Assembly (NCBI GenBank): GCA_007644065.1
Contig: VJWN01000004.1
Coordinates: forward strand, 372,001-436,000
Reading direction: 5' to 3'
Length of the DNA stretch: 64,000 nt
DNA from: Margaritispora aquatica
Taxonomy: Eukaryota; Ascomycota; Leotiomycetes; Helotiales; Discinellaceae
Of this stretch, positions 10,639-21,333 are shown piece after piece. A program made the translations under genes and the position numbers. Numbering within the stretch: the stretch's first letter is position 1; the number at the start of each line of letters is the position of its first letter. Under the pieces are notes generated by a model that saw only the letters and a list, made by a program, of their open reading frames with translations, was not told the origin of the DNA and ran no database searches.

Positions 10639-13351
10639 TCACAAAATCTGTCGCTCAGTCTTCACAAGTCCAGCACTTACAATTCTCTTCGTCCATCTGA
10701 TCTCTTCCCAATCAGTCTCACGAATCGAGATAATGTGAAGAAGCCAGCCAGCCGCACTCTTGCCATTCTTCTTGAACGTTCCCAAGCACCTTGCCATGAT
10801 GCTCTCGGATGCCCCCACAAAGACCCTGCTCTCAGTCTCGGCCAAGCCAGAAGTCTTGTAATTGGCTAACAATCCAGCTGGGTATGGAGGTCGATCGTGC
10901 CACAGGTCAGCGAATTGGAAGTGCTGCTTGGTAGTTCCAGGTTCTCGGGATGAAAAGGTAACGCGTGCATAGAGCTCAATCACAGCATTTTGGTCCAGCG
11001 CATCACATCTCCCACCCTCTTTGAACATCTCACCAACACGAAAGCAGACTCGAAGGAAACATTGAGTCGACAGACCAACAACAGGGGATCGATCGCGCAT
11101 CGGGTTTGGGAAGTCGGGACGAGCGAATGGAAGGAGCGGCTGATATTCGTGACTGTCATCAAGAATATAGGCTGTCTTTGGTGACTGTGTGAGGTCGATT
11201 AGTGGTGGCTGCGAACTTTTTATCCTAGACAGTTTCTGGTCAATCTCTCTTGTTGCAGATACTCGAGTTTGTTGACTTTTGAGGGGCGATGTGGTAGGTG
11301 TTCTTAATTGAGAGCCATTAGCTGGACTGGCTTTATCATAATCCGTCTCAAGGAAGGACCGATCTATGTCCTCGTCAATTAGCATTACAGCATCTCGGTT
11401 CTTTTCTGTCGACTGCGATCGTGTGTTACTATATGTGTCAGTACAAAGTGGACCAGAAAGTCTCTTTGGAGACATCGAGGCAGGCGATCTTAGAGGTGAG
11501 GGCTGACGAGGTTGATCAAACTCTTTATCAGACGCTTGATCCTTGAGATTTAGAGAAATTCCAAAATTCTCTGCCATACCATCCGCACACTCCTGAAGGT
11601 TGAGCATTTCTTCTTCGTCGCCGTCATCGAGTGGATATTCGTCATCAGCTTCAAGGACGGCTACGTGAGGAGTCTGCTTTTCTCGAAACTCATCGTCTTG
11701 ATTACTCATTCCACTGTTATGAGAATTTACTAGTGGTTCGTCGGCCCAGGTGTTCTGTTCTCGAGACTGTTCAGTATTCGAGTGACTGGCAACACCTCCA
11801 GAAGCAATCCCCTGTATTTTCAGCAGAGAATTCAATTCGAGCAGATCTTCGTCATCTATGCCGTCCCCGAAATCGAAATCATCGAGATGTTTCTCCTCTA
11901 CGCTATCATCCGGGTTAGGAAAGTTTTCTCTTTCGGTGTGTGGCCCAGCGAGACTTTGTGAATTTTCAGACAGGCCATGGTGTTCTTTGGAAGTGGGAGC
12001 ATCAATATTTTGGGATATGTGTTGAGAAACTAGGTTTACTTCCCTGTGGGCGACATCCACAAGTTCTTCCATCGCCCTAGCTTCGCTAGATGTGGGTTGT
12101 TCATAACTTGAGCTTTGGTGGTTATTTTCAGCCATATCGATTTGGTGCTGAATTGACGCCTCTGGTGGTTCTGCATCTCTTCCTTCATACTCATCTTTGA
12201 CTTCAAGAAATTGCAAAGAGTCTAAATTTTGATGTAAATCTAGCCCACTATAACCTGTACTATGCCCATAAGACGGATGTCTATCTGTAGGTTGATCTGC
12301 AACCCTGTCGGCGGGAGCTGCACTGTTCCATGTTGCATCACCAAAGAAATCCTCGTTTGGAGTCTGGTTGTTATCAATATTGTACATATGTTGTGAGTGG
12401 TCCAGCGGCGGATCTCCATGAGTATGATCACAGCCATCTTGTAAGTCGGAGATTATTGGTGACCGAAGGCATTCATGCACAGATTCTTGAAATGTAATCA
12501 CCATTTCCTCTAGGCTCATATCTGAATGGGTCAGTGTACTTGGCATTGAAGGCCGTCCATTACTTTCGGCGAGTGGTGTATCGTAAGATGTATTGGTATA
12601 CTGAAATGATGCTAGTCGATCCAACGTCGTCCTCGAAAGTTTGACAGCTTCTTGTGTTGTAGTCCAACCAAGATGATTTATCACGGGCTCTGTAGAAGAT
12701 AAGCCTCCATTCTGTTGCTTCTCTGGCTCTGCAATTGCCTTTAGCTTTGTAATGACCGGATTCTTGAAAGGTCCCATCTTATGTCCTTTGTTGGCTGGCT
12801 TCAGTGCCCTGCTATTCTTCACGGGTTGTCGCTTCGAAGTATCTGGAGGGCTAAACAACTGATTCTTCGATGTGCTTAGATCAGTTGGCACTTCCATGAC
12901 TGAGAAAGCCTTTTTGACGTTCCAGGATTTCTCTAGATGTTGGGCAGCAGATTTCGCTGATTGCGTGCGCTTGGCTAGTGTTCCTTTAGATCGCTTCTTG
13001 AGAGATTCTTGAGTTTGAGTTTGATGCGCCATATCCTCTTCCTCCTGAAATGGCCAAAGTTCTCCTACAGCAGATGTTCGTCTTCTCCTCTTTGCTCGAA
13101 TATGAGTTGCTTTCTCAATCCCGGGCCTATTGTAGGCTTCAGCATCGAGTGCTCTATCATGACGAGTGTCTAAAGGATTGACGTGCGAAAAAGGCGCAGA
13201 ACCATGGTTGGAATTGATTGGAGTAAACGAAGGGACAGGTGTAACAACGAACTTTTGGTTCCTGTATACGATTAGCAGAGTCGATCGACATTCACTGCGT
13301 AGATAGAAGACTTTACATATTTATCTGCTCTCTCCTACCACTTTCCCCCAT
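10639..13351 (-). CDS. Large disordered, probably nuclear protein with conserved C-terminal domain
   Basis: Two exons on the minus strand (13351-13317, 13261-10639) give 885 residues beginning MGESGRREQIN. The small first exon is inferred: its 55-nt intron has GTAAAG...CAG ends, a CTAAT branch-like site, and restores a frame open for 77 codons before the next ATG at 13032. The N-terminal quarter is basic (RAKRRRRTSAVGE, KRSKGTLAKRTQSAKSA), which suggests a nuclear localisation signal. The middle is long and disordered with acidic patches (LDDFDFGDGIDDEDLLEL, YPLDDGDEEEML). The last 180 residues look folded: VGLSTQCFLRVCFRVGEMF, FQFADLWHDRPPYPAGLL, GWLLHIISIRETDWEEIRW. That pattern of strands resembles an OB-like fold and I recall similar conserved C-termini in other Pezizomycotina, but I cannot name the family. 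A chromatin or DNA-repair role is a guess. Confidence 0.8.
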
Positions 13352-14036
13352 GATTTCTCTGTTCCACAAACTTCCTCTCCAAGACCTCGCTCTCCTCTCA
13401 CCTCACCTCACTCCAACTCACCTCTCAACCCCGCTTCTTTTTTTCGCGAAATTCCAGAATGCGACTCGTCGCGATCGGGCGCAACAATTGTGAGTTCTAG
13501 ACATGAAGTAAAACACTCAAGAAGTTGGTTGTTAGAAAGAGCTTTCGGCATTAGCTCGGAAGAGCTAGGTGGGGTGGGATGAGCCCCGCGGACCGGAATC
13601 AGCTAGGTAGTCACATGCTTTGGCTCAGGACGACTGTCATTGCACTGCCTGAGCCAAAGTTCTTTATATCTTTACATCGACACTTTTGTCACGGCAGTGA
13701 TTCATTACACTATCTTGCTTTAGACCTAGCTTTTACGTTCTGGGACAAGAGAGACTCCCAAATCATATCTGATCAATACCAAAATCCCGATACGGCCCAA
13801 CCCCTCCCCCCGCGCTTCTTATCGTTCTATCAGAGAGCTGTTGCTGGAATTGCGCGTCATCTCCTGCATAGCCTTGCATTTTGCTTGTCCTGGCTTTGGG
13901 ATTTGTTATTATCACTTGATCGACTGGACAACCTATGTGCTGTGTTCGTAGTCATCAGTAAGAGTATCTATAGGGTAAGCTGCAGTAAGAAAGAACTAGT
14001 GAGGTCAGCCTGTCTAAGAATCAAGAGATTTTCACC
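13352..14036. other. Divergent promoter region with a 12-bp inverted repeat
   Basis: This 685-base region separates two divergently transcribed genes and must contain both promoters. It holds a pyrimidine-rich block (about 13370-13445) and a perfect 12-bp inverted repeat (13618-13659). The plus frame at 13579-14052 has no recognisable protein character. Confidence 0.6.
13618..13659. repeat. Perfect 12-bp inverted repeat, 18-nt spacer
   Basis: CTTTGGCTCAGG at 13618-13629 is the exact reverse complement of CCTGAGCCAAAG at 13648-13659. It could be a paired regulator site or a transcript hairpin. No terminal duplication or element body marks it as a transposon remnant. Confidence 0.9.
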
Positions 14037-15655
14037 ATGTTTCAATCGGTAAGTCGATATATGATTCACTTCGGGCGGGTTTCTTTTTGGATCATGAATA
14101 ATAAGTTTGTAAACTTCTTTGGTATAATCCACATTTTGTGTCTCTGTTCTTTGTTCATGTTAGAGCACTGCTCAGGTCTGCATCTGCCTCATACACATTA
14201 CAGTTCAAAATGTTCACCTTAGCAGAAATAGTAGCTAATTCCCTCCCTCAGAAGAAACCTTACTCTTCTGTGACGGTCTCTATTGAGAGTCTCACTAGTG
14301 AGAGATTTGAAGAAGACGACTTTAGTGGCATTCCAGATCTGGTAGATGCCATCAAATTGCAGGCTTCAGGACCATCGGAAGCAGCACGAGCGATTCGAAA
14401 GAAGCTCAAGTATGGAAATGTACACCAACAACTTCGCGCGTTAACGATTCTTGATGGCTTGATTCAGAATGCTGGAGCTAGATTTCAGAGCACTTTCGCT
14501 GACGAGATGTTGCTGGAGCGTTTGCGTGTTTGTGGAACTTCCGATCTTACAGATCCTCTTGTCAGAGAGAGATGTAAGGAATTGTTTAGAGGTTGGACAG
14601 TTCACAAGAATACCCGAGGCTTAGAACATATTGCTGGTCTTTACAAGGTAAAATTATCTTGGACAAACACATTTCAAAGCTAACAGAGGAAGCAACTTCC
14701 ACGCCGCAAGCAGGTCGTCACACAGGACAAGTCAAAGGTCCTGAGAGAAACGGAGCAGAATCCATTTGAAGCTGATGATGAAGACGAGAGTCCCCCACCG
14801 CCAAGTCATACACACTCCCGTAACACCTCTCTTTCCCAAGCTCAGTCGAGCAGAGGTACTTCGCCATCGATTTTCTCCAGCAGTGCTACGACTAAGAAGT
14901 CTAAGAAAGATAAGAATAAAGACAAGAAAAAGAAGAAGCCCTTCAACCTCGAAGAGGAGAAAGAAACAATGAAAAGTTGCATAGCGGAATCATCTGTAAC
15001 GTCAACGAATCTTTTGAATGCCCTGAAACTTGTCAATCGTGAACACGAGCAAATCTCTGAGAATGCTGCTGCGGTGCATCACTTTGAGTCTTGCAAGTTG
15101 CTTCGTCGCAAGATTCTACGTTATGTGAGTCAATGCGAAATTGATCTATGGCCAAGCTGACCATATAAGATTCAACATGTCGAATCAGAGCAATGGCTTG
15201 GAGGTCTCCTTCACGCCAACGATGAGCTCGTAATGGCCCTAATGACTTTTGAACAACTGGATCGCTCCATCGATGCTGATAGCGATTCCGACGATGAGCT
15301 GGCTCAACAACAACACATGTATAAAAGTAAGTTAATTGTGCTCTCCGGTCCAAACGAAACTAACAGGACGTAGTCATGTCAGAAAAGGGTAAAGAGAACG
15401 AAACTGCCAACCAACTTGCAGGTCTTCACATCGGTAATAAATCTCCAAGTCCAGAAGGGAGACGGCCTCCTCCGCCTCCAAGGCCAGCTGCTCGTGCTCC
15501 GCCACCCATTCAGATCGAAGAGGACGACGACGATCCATTTGCTGACAGCAACGCTTTTGATACACCAAGCATTGAGAAAGCAGAGCCTGGATGGTAAGTT
15601 TCATTGGAATTGCTAACGACGTGTGCTGACTTTAACATTTAGGAAGGTACTTTGA
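14037..15655 (+). CDS. LSB5: Lsb5-like VHS-domain protein (endocytosis/actin)
   Basis: Six exons (14037-14048, 14204-14647, 14693-15124, 15170-15326, 15374-15593, 15643-15655) give 425 residues ending PGWKVL. Yeast Lsb5 links ubiquitin-dependent cargo sorting to actin through the WASP homologue Las17. The N-terminal 150 residues are a VHS domain (KKPYSSVTVSIESLTSE, AARAIRKKLKYGNVHQQLRA, DPLVRERCKELFRGW). A disordered link with NPFEADDE and a lysine run follows, then a helical GAT-like segment (about 235-320). The tail has a polyproline SH3-ligand motif (GRRPPPPPRPAARAPPP) and an acidic patch. The first coding exon may encode only MFQS. If that exon is leader, translation starts at 14210 (MFTLAEIV) and loses six residues. 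The acceptor at 14692 was chosen over two closer AGs because it leaves room after the CTAAC branch site and gives LYKQLPRRKQVVTQ. Confidence 0.88.
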
Positions 15656-16033
15656 TCTTGACAACAAGATGTGATGTAAGAGGAGGCGATCAGAGGTACA
15701 AAGTGTCTTGCAATGTGAAGGATTCGTTGATTGTTAGCATAGAAATAGTTAGCGAGCATCAATAACAATGAATAAATAGCGATGTGAAAAAAGACTTCGG
15801 AAATTCGAATAACAACTGTTTGGTATCTGTTGCTTCTCACGTCTTTCCATATCACTCCTCACAACTCCTCCACCCATTCAGAATACACCAACAAGAAGCA
15901 TCTCCACAAAAGTGAAAATTCTCTGCAGCGGTGATAGTGGGTGGGGTACATAATTCTCCCAACCTACCCACCCACTCACTCCCAACATTCATAAACCCAC
16001 CCGCCGCGTTTGTGTTCCATCAAATTCACAACA
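15656..16033. other. Intergenic before tRNA-Gln, with imperfect inverted repeat
   Basis: Holds the 3' end of the Lsb5-like gene and the upstream flank of the tRNA. An imperfect inverted repeat pairs 15936-15948 (AGTGGGTGGGGTA) with 15965-15976 (TACCCACCCACT), with one unpaired G and a 16-nt loop. It ends about 60 bases before the tRNA. No coding sequence seen. Confidence 0.6.
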
Positions 16034-16134
16034 GGCTGGTTAGTGTAGAGGTTAGCACGAGAGATTCTGATATGAGCCCATCGTTGGGTTCATCGAAGCT
16101 TCTCTAGTCCCGAGTTCAATCCTCGGACCGGTCT
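16034..16134 (+). tRNA. tRNA-Gln (anticodon CUG) with 29-nt intron
   Basis: A full cloverleaf can be drawn. The acceptor stem pairs GGCTGGT with ACCGGTC. The D stem is GTGT/GCAC, the anticodon stem AGAGA/TCTCT with loop TTCTGAT, and the T stem CCGAG/CTCGG with loop TTCAATC. The anticodon CTG at 16067-16069 reads CAG glutamine codons, and the discriminator base T at 16134 agrees with eukaryotic tRNA-Gln. The intron (about 16071-16099) sits directly 3' of position 37, the normal place for a spliced nuclear tRNA intron. The D arm carries the A-box (TAGTGTAGAGG) and the T arm the B-box (GAGTTCAATCC). Confidence 0.92.
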
Positions 16135-16171
16135 TCATTTGTTCCTAATTCGTTGATGAACAATGATTGAG

Positions 16172-16180
16172 TTTTTTTTT
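16172..16180 (+). terminator. RNA polymerase III T-run terminator
   Basis: Nine consecutive T lie 38 bases after the mature tRNA end and are the first run of four or more T in that flank, so they are the likely polymerase III stop. Confidence 0.65.
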
Positions 16181-16775
16181 CCCTTTTTTTGGGGAGTGGA
16201 TTGTGAATGGTGTGGTGTGGAGGTGGGTAAGGGTTAAGCGAGATTTGATAGTGAGGTTGGCTTGGCTAGGGAAGGTATTAGGTACTTACCACAATGCACA
16301 GACGGTTCATCAGGTACCTAAGGTAAGGTACGCAGATATAGGTCTCTGGATTTGTCTACGGTTGTGCTGAGGCGGTATGAGGTAGGCAGAACCCGTCATT
16401 AGCCAAGTCGGTTTCTACAAGATGAAGAGCATATCTAGCAGAGTTGCGAAGAGTTCTTTTTAAAGGAAAATTTTCAATTCTTCTAGGTATCCAAGACGAG
16501 GAACAAATATCCAAGAGGCCAGCAGAAGTGCACTCGTGTGTTTTGATAATAATAAACAAAGCCAGATTTATCAGATATGCTGACATAGAACTATCTCTTC
16601 AGAACATGCTATCAAATACAAAGAAAATCTATGGTATTGTACAATCTAACCCTATCCATCTCCTCCCACTTCGCTCAATAACCAGACCATAATGCTAACA
16701 AAACACCAAAATCGACATCCAAACAAGCAAATCCTCCCCAACCTCACTCCCCACAGCTCAAAGCCAAAGTCAAAC
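16181..16775. other. Intergenic with a GGTACC...AAGGTAAGGTA motif
   Basis: Lies between the tRNA and the 3' end of the RTA1-like gene. It holds one copy of the recurring intergenic motif, reading GGTACCTAAGGTAAGGTA at 16313-16330. No coding sequence seen. Confidence 0.5.
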
Positions 16776-17979
16776 TTAAACAAGACCCAACTCCATACTA
16801 TCGGTCCTAACCTCTGCACCCCTCTTCCCCATCTTCTTCTGCTCCTTCAACGCGCGCTTCTCCTCCTTCTTCGCCTTCTTCGCGGCCTTCTTCTCCTTCC
16901 TACTCGGACCCTTGGGGAACTCGCTTCCCTCGCCCACCAACACGGTGCCAGGATGCACGAAATTCAGCAGCGCAACCCCGATCGCCATGGGCAGCGCATC
17001 CAGCGCCATGAAGTACGCCTCGTGGTACGGGATGGGGTTCTTCGCGGGGTCCAAGCCGGACGCGAATTCCACCATGCGGAAAATGATGCGCACCGTGATG
17101 AGCGCAAGCACGGCATACACGACGTAGAGCATTCTGCGCCAATTGTCCGGCTTGGCAGCTAAAATGACATTCGAGGCCGAGACGCGGCGCATCTCGAGTT
17201 GAAACTTGACCGCGATGGCGGTGAAGAGCACGATGCACAGCTCCTGGAAACCGATGCCGCCCATGTAGATGTGGATGCCCATCATGACGGTCTTGGGGTC
17301 GCCGGTAGGCTGGATCAGCATGCCGCCGCCGACCTGGGTTAGGAACGAGGCGACGTCGAGCCAGACGAAGATCTTGGCGATCTTGATGGCGGGGATGCCG
17401 AAGATGCGTTGCGAGGGGTGGAAGAAGTGGATCATGCGGCCCATGAGCATGTAGATGAAGGCGTTCACCCACATGGGAGCGAGGAGCACGAGGATCTGCG
17501 CGGCGAAGGCGAGGGGGACGGATTGTTGGTTTTTCGTGGACATGCTGCGGAGCGTGAAGGATGCAAACTCCCATGTTGTACCAACTAGAAGCGGCCAGCA
17601 AAGGCGGAGTTTGTGGTATTTGAAGGTTTGGTAGATGTGTGTTGTTGTTGTGATGAAGAAGATGATTGTGAAAATGAGGGCAGCTGCGAAAGAAGGGTCT
17701 AGTATGTGTTAGTGTTGTGGCAATGGGTGTGGTTGAGTTTATGGCTTTTGCTGCTTTTAACTTGATTGGAAACCTAGTTTCCTTTGTTGCAGAGACAAAA
17801 GAGTATTTCTCTTCAAATCTGGTGCTTGGGATGTATATACATCACTTACAGTAACTGTAGTTTGCGCCACATGCATCCGAGGGAACATAGCCATTCTTGT
17901 CTGGAATTGCAGTGAAGCAGGTTTCTACTGCAGATGAGATAGATGTTGCTGTACTGAGAAGAGAGGTGGTTGAAGACAT
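16776..17979 (-). CDS. RTA1-family seven-helix membrane protein
   Basis: Two exons on the minus strand (17979-17850, 17698-16776) give 350 residues, normal for the RTA1/RSB1 family (Pfam RTA1) of fungal proteins linked to lipid translocation and drug resistance. The N-terminus is a Ser/Thr-rich, probably extracellular segment with Cys residues (ETCFTAIPDKNGYVPSDACG). The join gives NYSYYPSFAAALIFTIIFF, the first helix. Family motifs include PLLVGTTWEFASFTLR, PMWVNAFIYMLMGRMI and EAYFMALDALPMAIGVALLN. The cytosolic tail is strikingly Lys-rich (GPSRKEKKAAKKAKKEEKR). The start is the ATG at 17979. The later ATG at 17543 would remove the first two helices. The 3' half is GC-richer than its surroundings. 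Confidence 0.9.
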
Positions 17980-20900
17980 TTTGAGGATTGGAGAGTGGAT
18001 GAAGAACTGTGGTATGGTGTATGAAATGATTGAATGAACACAATTACTGATGATCTATATACTCGAGCTCACTTGAACTCGAGCACTGTCTAGCATGCAT
18101 CGTGGTCGACATGCTGGGCATACAACCGCGCTGTGGTCAGCATGCGCCTCGAAAACGCAATATGATGGTTTCAACATAGCAGTAAGAAGATACGACGAGC
18201 TGCTTGTAACCAATTGCAAGCATTGAATGCAATGACAAAGAAAATGTCGAAAATGGTACCGATCTTACAAGCCTATAAATCAGGCATCAGGTTCTGCGGT
18301 CTCGTCGTCAAAATAAAGATACAAGCCTCAATAACTCTTCACAACGACCTCGCCAATGGTAATGGAATATTGGATGACTAAAGAACATGAACGCGTCTTG
18401 GAGATGCAACAAGGAACAGGGGAACGGGTGATAAATATGTGAGCTCAGCCCCAAGGATTTAGAGTTTCGTCATGGAGGTCAGCATTCATCATGAACGTCG
18501 CTAAACGAAACAGCCAATCAGGGTCGGGAAGCTTCCTTATGTAAGATATTATCAAGACCTTGGAACTCGTAATCGAAGGTCTTCTGGATGTATGAATCTT
18601 CAAATTGCTTCTTAAATAAGGGATTGATTGGTCCTGCTAAAATTAAGTTGCTCAGTCTCCCCTGTTTTTGAGGTTGAATATCCATAGTATGTCTCTCATT
18701 TCTTGTACACGTCGCGAAATCCTAAATGATGAACTTCAGGTGCCGAATCATTCCTAAAGATCGAAACAAGTATCTTAGAATGAGGTGTGCAACGCCATAG
18801 AGATCGAAACTGATAGAGAGTTTATATCATGGAGTTCGGGACGATGTATCAGAAGCTTGATCACTAGCTTGGAGTGACTATCCACCAAATTAGTACACAC
18901 AACTAGCAAGTATACTAGGGGCTATTTGTTGGACGCGAAGCATTCAAAAATGCCTCATTCGTTTCGACCATCCATTCGAGTTTCGTAAATCACAAGAACC
19001 AATGTTTACGATATCTGTCATTCCAATCCTTGGAGTCGCAAATGCTCAATATCTCGAGTCAAAATGTGCTTTGACTGTGCCAAGAGCTGGAACAGAAATC
19101 AAGACTTCTGACAATTATCTGTTTGGGAAGTATCTCCGTTGTGGTCTAGCCAACTACCCTAAATTTTCGCGTTCGGTCTGAGCCGAGAGCTTACTGTACC
19201 TTTGATGATCGTCGATTTAGGGTGAAGCTTATTCGGTGGAATCTGGGGGAAAGGAGACTTGACTATTTCAGGGGATCAAATAGTGTCCACGTGTGTATGA
19301 ATTTGATAATCCAGTTCAGTAAGGTAGTACAGTACAGCACAGCACAGCCGGAAGTCAGAAAATGATGTAGGTAAACAGCTTTTTGTCATCCAACAGCTCA
19401 GATCTCATGAATAATGTTCCACGCAGCGGTTTCTGGCAGTCGACATTGCTGTTTGAGCCAAAAGCTTTTCGTAATGAAGCTTTGAATGAAGGCGAGATTG
19501 AGTTTGAGGTCAAAGTTGGTGATGTCGCAAGGGATGTCGCTCTATCCTTTTCGTTGGGAGAAGAGACGGTGCAGGGTACTAGTCATGGAAAGCTGTATCC
19601 ATTTTCATTGGGCATCAGCTCAGTACTCGGTGATAACGGGCAAAAGCTTGCGAATCGAGGACGATAGGTGACATCCAAAGACGCTTATGATACAAGGATA
19701 CCACAATATTTGATGAGAAAGGAGTGTGTATTCTTCTCCGGAATGTTTTCGATATGGATGTTTCAGTCGATATTCCAAACCCTCAGCAAACCATCAATTC
19801 TCGTTTCTACTGTAGAATCAAGAAATGTTGATCTGATGGGAAAGATTGCGAGTTTCGAGCGAACTTCCTCCAAGAGATGGATGCATGCACGTGGGATGGG
19901 GATGGGGGAAAAGGGAAAGGGTTTGCGCTTTCCGGTGGAGCTTTTCCGGCTGATCGCTGATCAGTCGGAGTGGATCTGGAGAAAGAAAAAAGGTGACTTG
20001 TACTTAAAAAAAGGTCCAGACTGTCCAGACTTCTTACGAGGGAGGGGAGGAAAGGTAAGGGAAAGGGTTACCCAGAACTGTCCAAGCTCAGGGGGCTAGC
20101 AATACCAAGCTTTCTGATGTCTTGGCTGGGATCTGTCAAAGATCCCAACTTTCAAAATGGAAGAAAAACAAAATAAAATACATGACAATAACATAATTAA
20201 TGCCTGAATCGCGACTTCCGAGCGATAGAAAAGAATATGCATGCAGAACATGACTTTTGAAACGTCCTTTGAAATCTCACCTCTCGCTTATCAAAATCTC
20301 AACGGCCTCGTTCCCTCAGTTCCTCGCCATGTGTGTCCTCTGCTCCTTTGGGCTGCTCGTTGTCGAGAGTACTGTAGAGATATTACCCGCGATTGGTTCT
20401 TGGCAGGGGATTGGGAACTTCTGGAGCAAATAAGCCGGGTTCCTCAGCCCCAGGCCCCAACTTTCGCTCCCACTTCCTCCCACTTCACAGCACGACATTC
20501 AGCAGGGCCAGGATTTGTGAATCGTCATCTTTAAAGAAACTTTACAAAAGATGACCCGAACAATCGGACTAGATCGATTCTTGGGTGTCCCCATATCTTG
20601 CAGCCCAAGTATCACGGCATAGGAATGGATGTTGCTCATCTTTTAAAGAGACCACACCAGAACAAAACAAGCAAAGTGCAATAACTCAAGTGTGCCAATT
20701 GAGCCAACACAACGTCGCCTCGTTGGCTAGGTTCTCCTTGGATTTACCGGGCCAAGCATGAGGCGTCACATTTAATGGAATATCTCCGTTCCATACCCAG
20801 TTCCATGCATCCTTCAGCCTTCATCCATGCATGAATGGTATTAAGTGCATTTCCAGCTAGTCTCCAACATCTCAAGCATTTCCACCAACTTGCAGGTCAA

Positions 20901-21333
20901 ATGAATTTCACACCCTAATCCGGCTGGCCAAGTATCGTAGTGTAGCCTATGTAGGAGCCAGGAGAGGATTGGTTCGTTCGGTCTTGCCCTCTAGTCCTCT
21001 AGACTCCAAAGGACCGACCTTCTTTCTTGCCTCAGACAAACCTACCTACGTTACTTGCTCTCTGGAAACATCCTCGGACCTTCGTTACTTACATTTCTAA
21101 CCTTTCTCCATCTTAATGATTCAAACTACCGCTATCTGAGCTAGTCAATGTCGATAATGAGGATCCACCTTGCCAATCATCCTTTTACTTAACTTCTCGT
21201 GGCTTCTGCTCGGATTGCTCACTTTTTCTTGCAACGAATATTTTCAGTATCTTTTGGCATTCTTCCGCAAGAGTTCCCGCTCCCGTTAGACATTGCTTGT
21301 TCAGCCGCCTGAGAGAGGGACACAACCTACATC
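17980..21333. other. 3.35-kb gene-poor divergent region
   Basis: Separates the divergent RTA1-like and TLC-like genes. I found no reading frame, spliced or not, with protein character. A TATATA lies 77 bases before the RTA1-like ATG. A short direct repeat (GTGGTC.ACATGC-like, near 18102 and 18133) and an A-rich tract near 19985-20010 are the only structure noted. The 3' part (20900-21333) is T/C-rich, as expected for the next gene's promoter. Confidence 0.5.
18056..18061 (-). promoter_or_regulatory. Possible TATA box of the RTA1-like gene
   Basis: TATATA lies 77 bases upstream of the ATG at 17979 on the minus strand. Supported by sequence and distance only. Confidence 0.35.
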
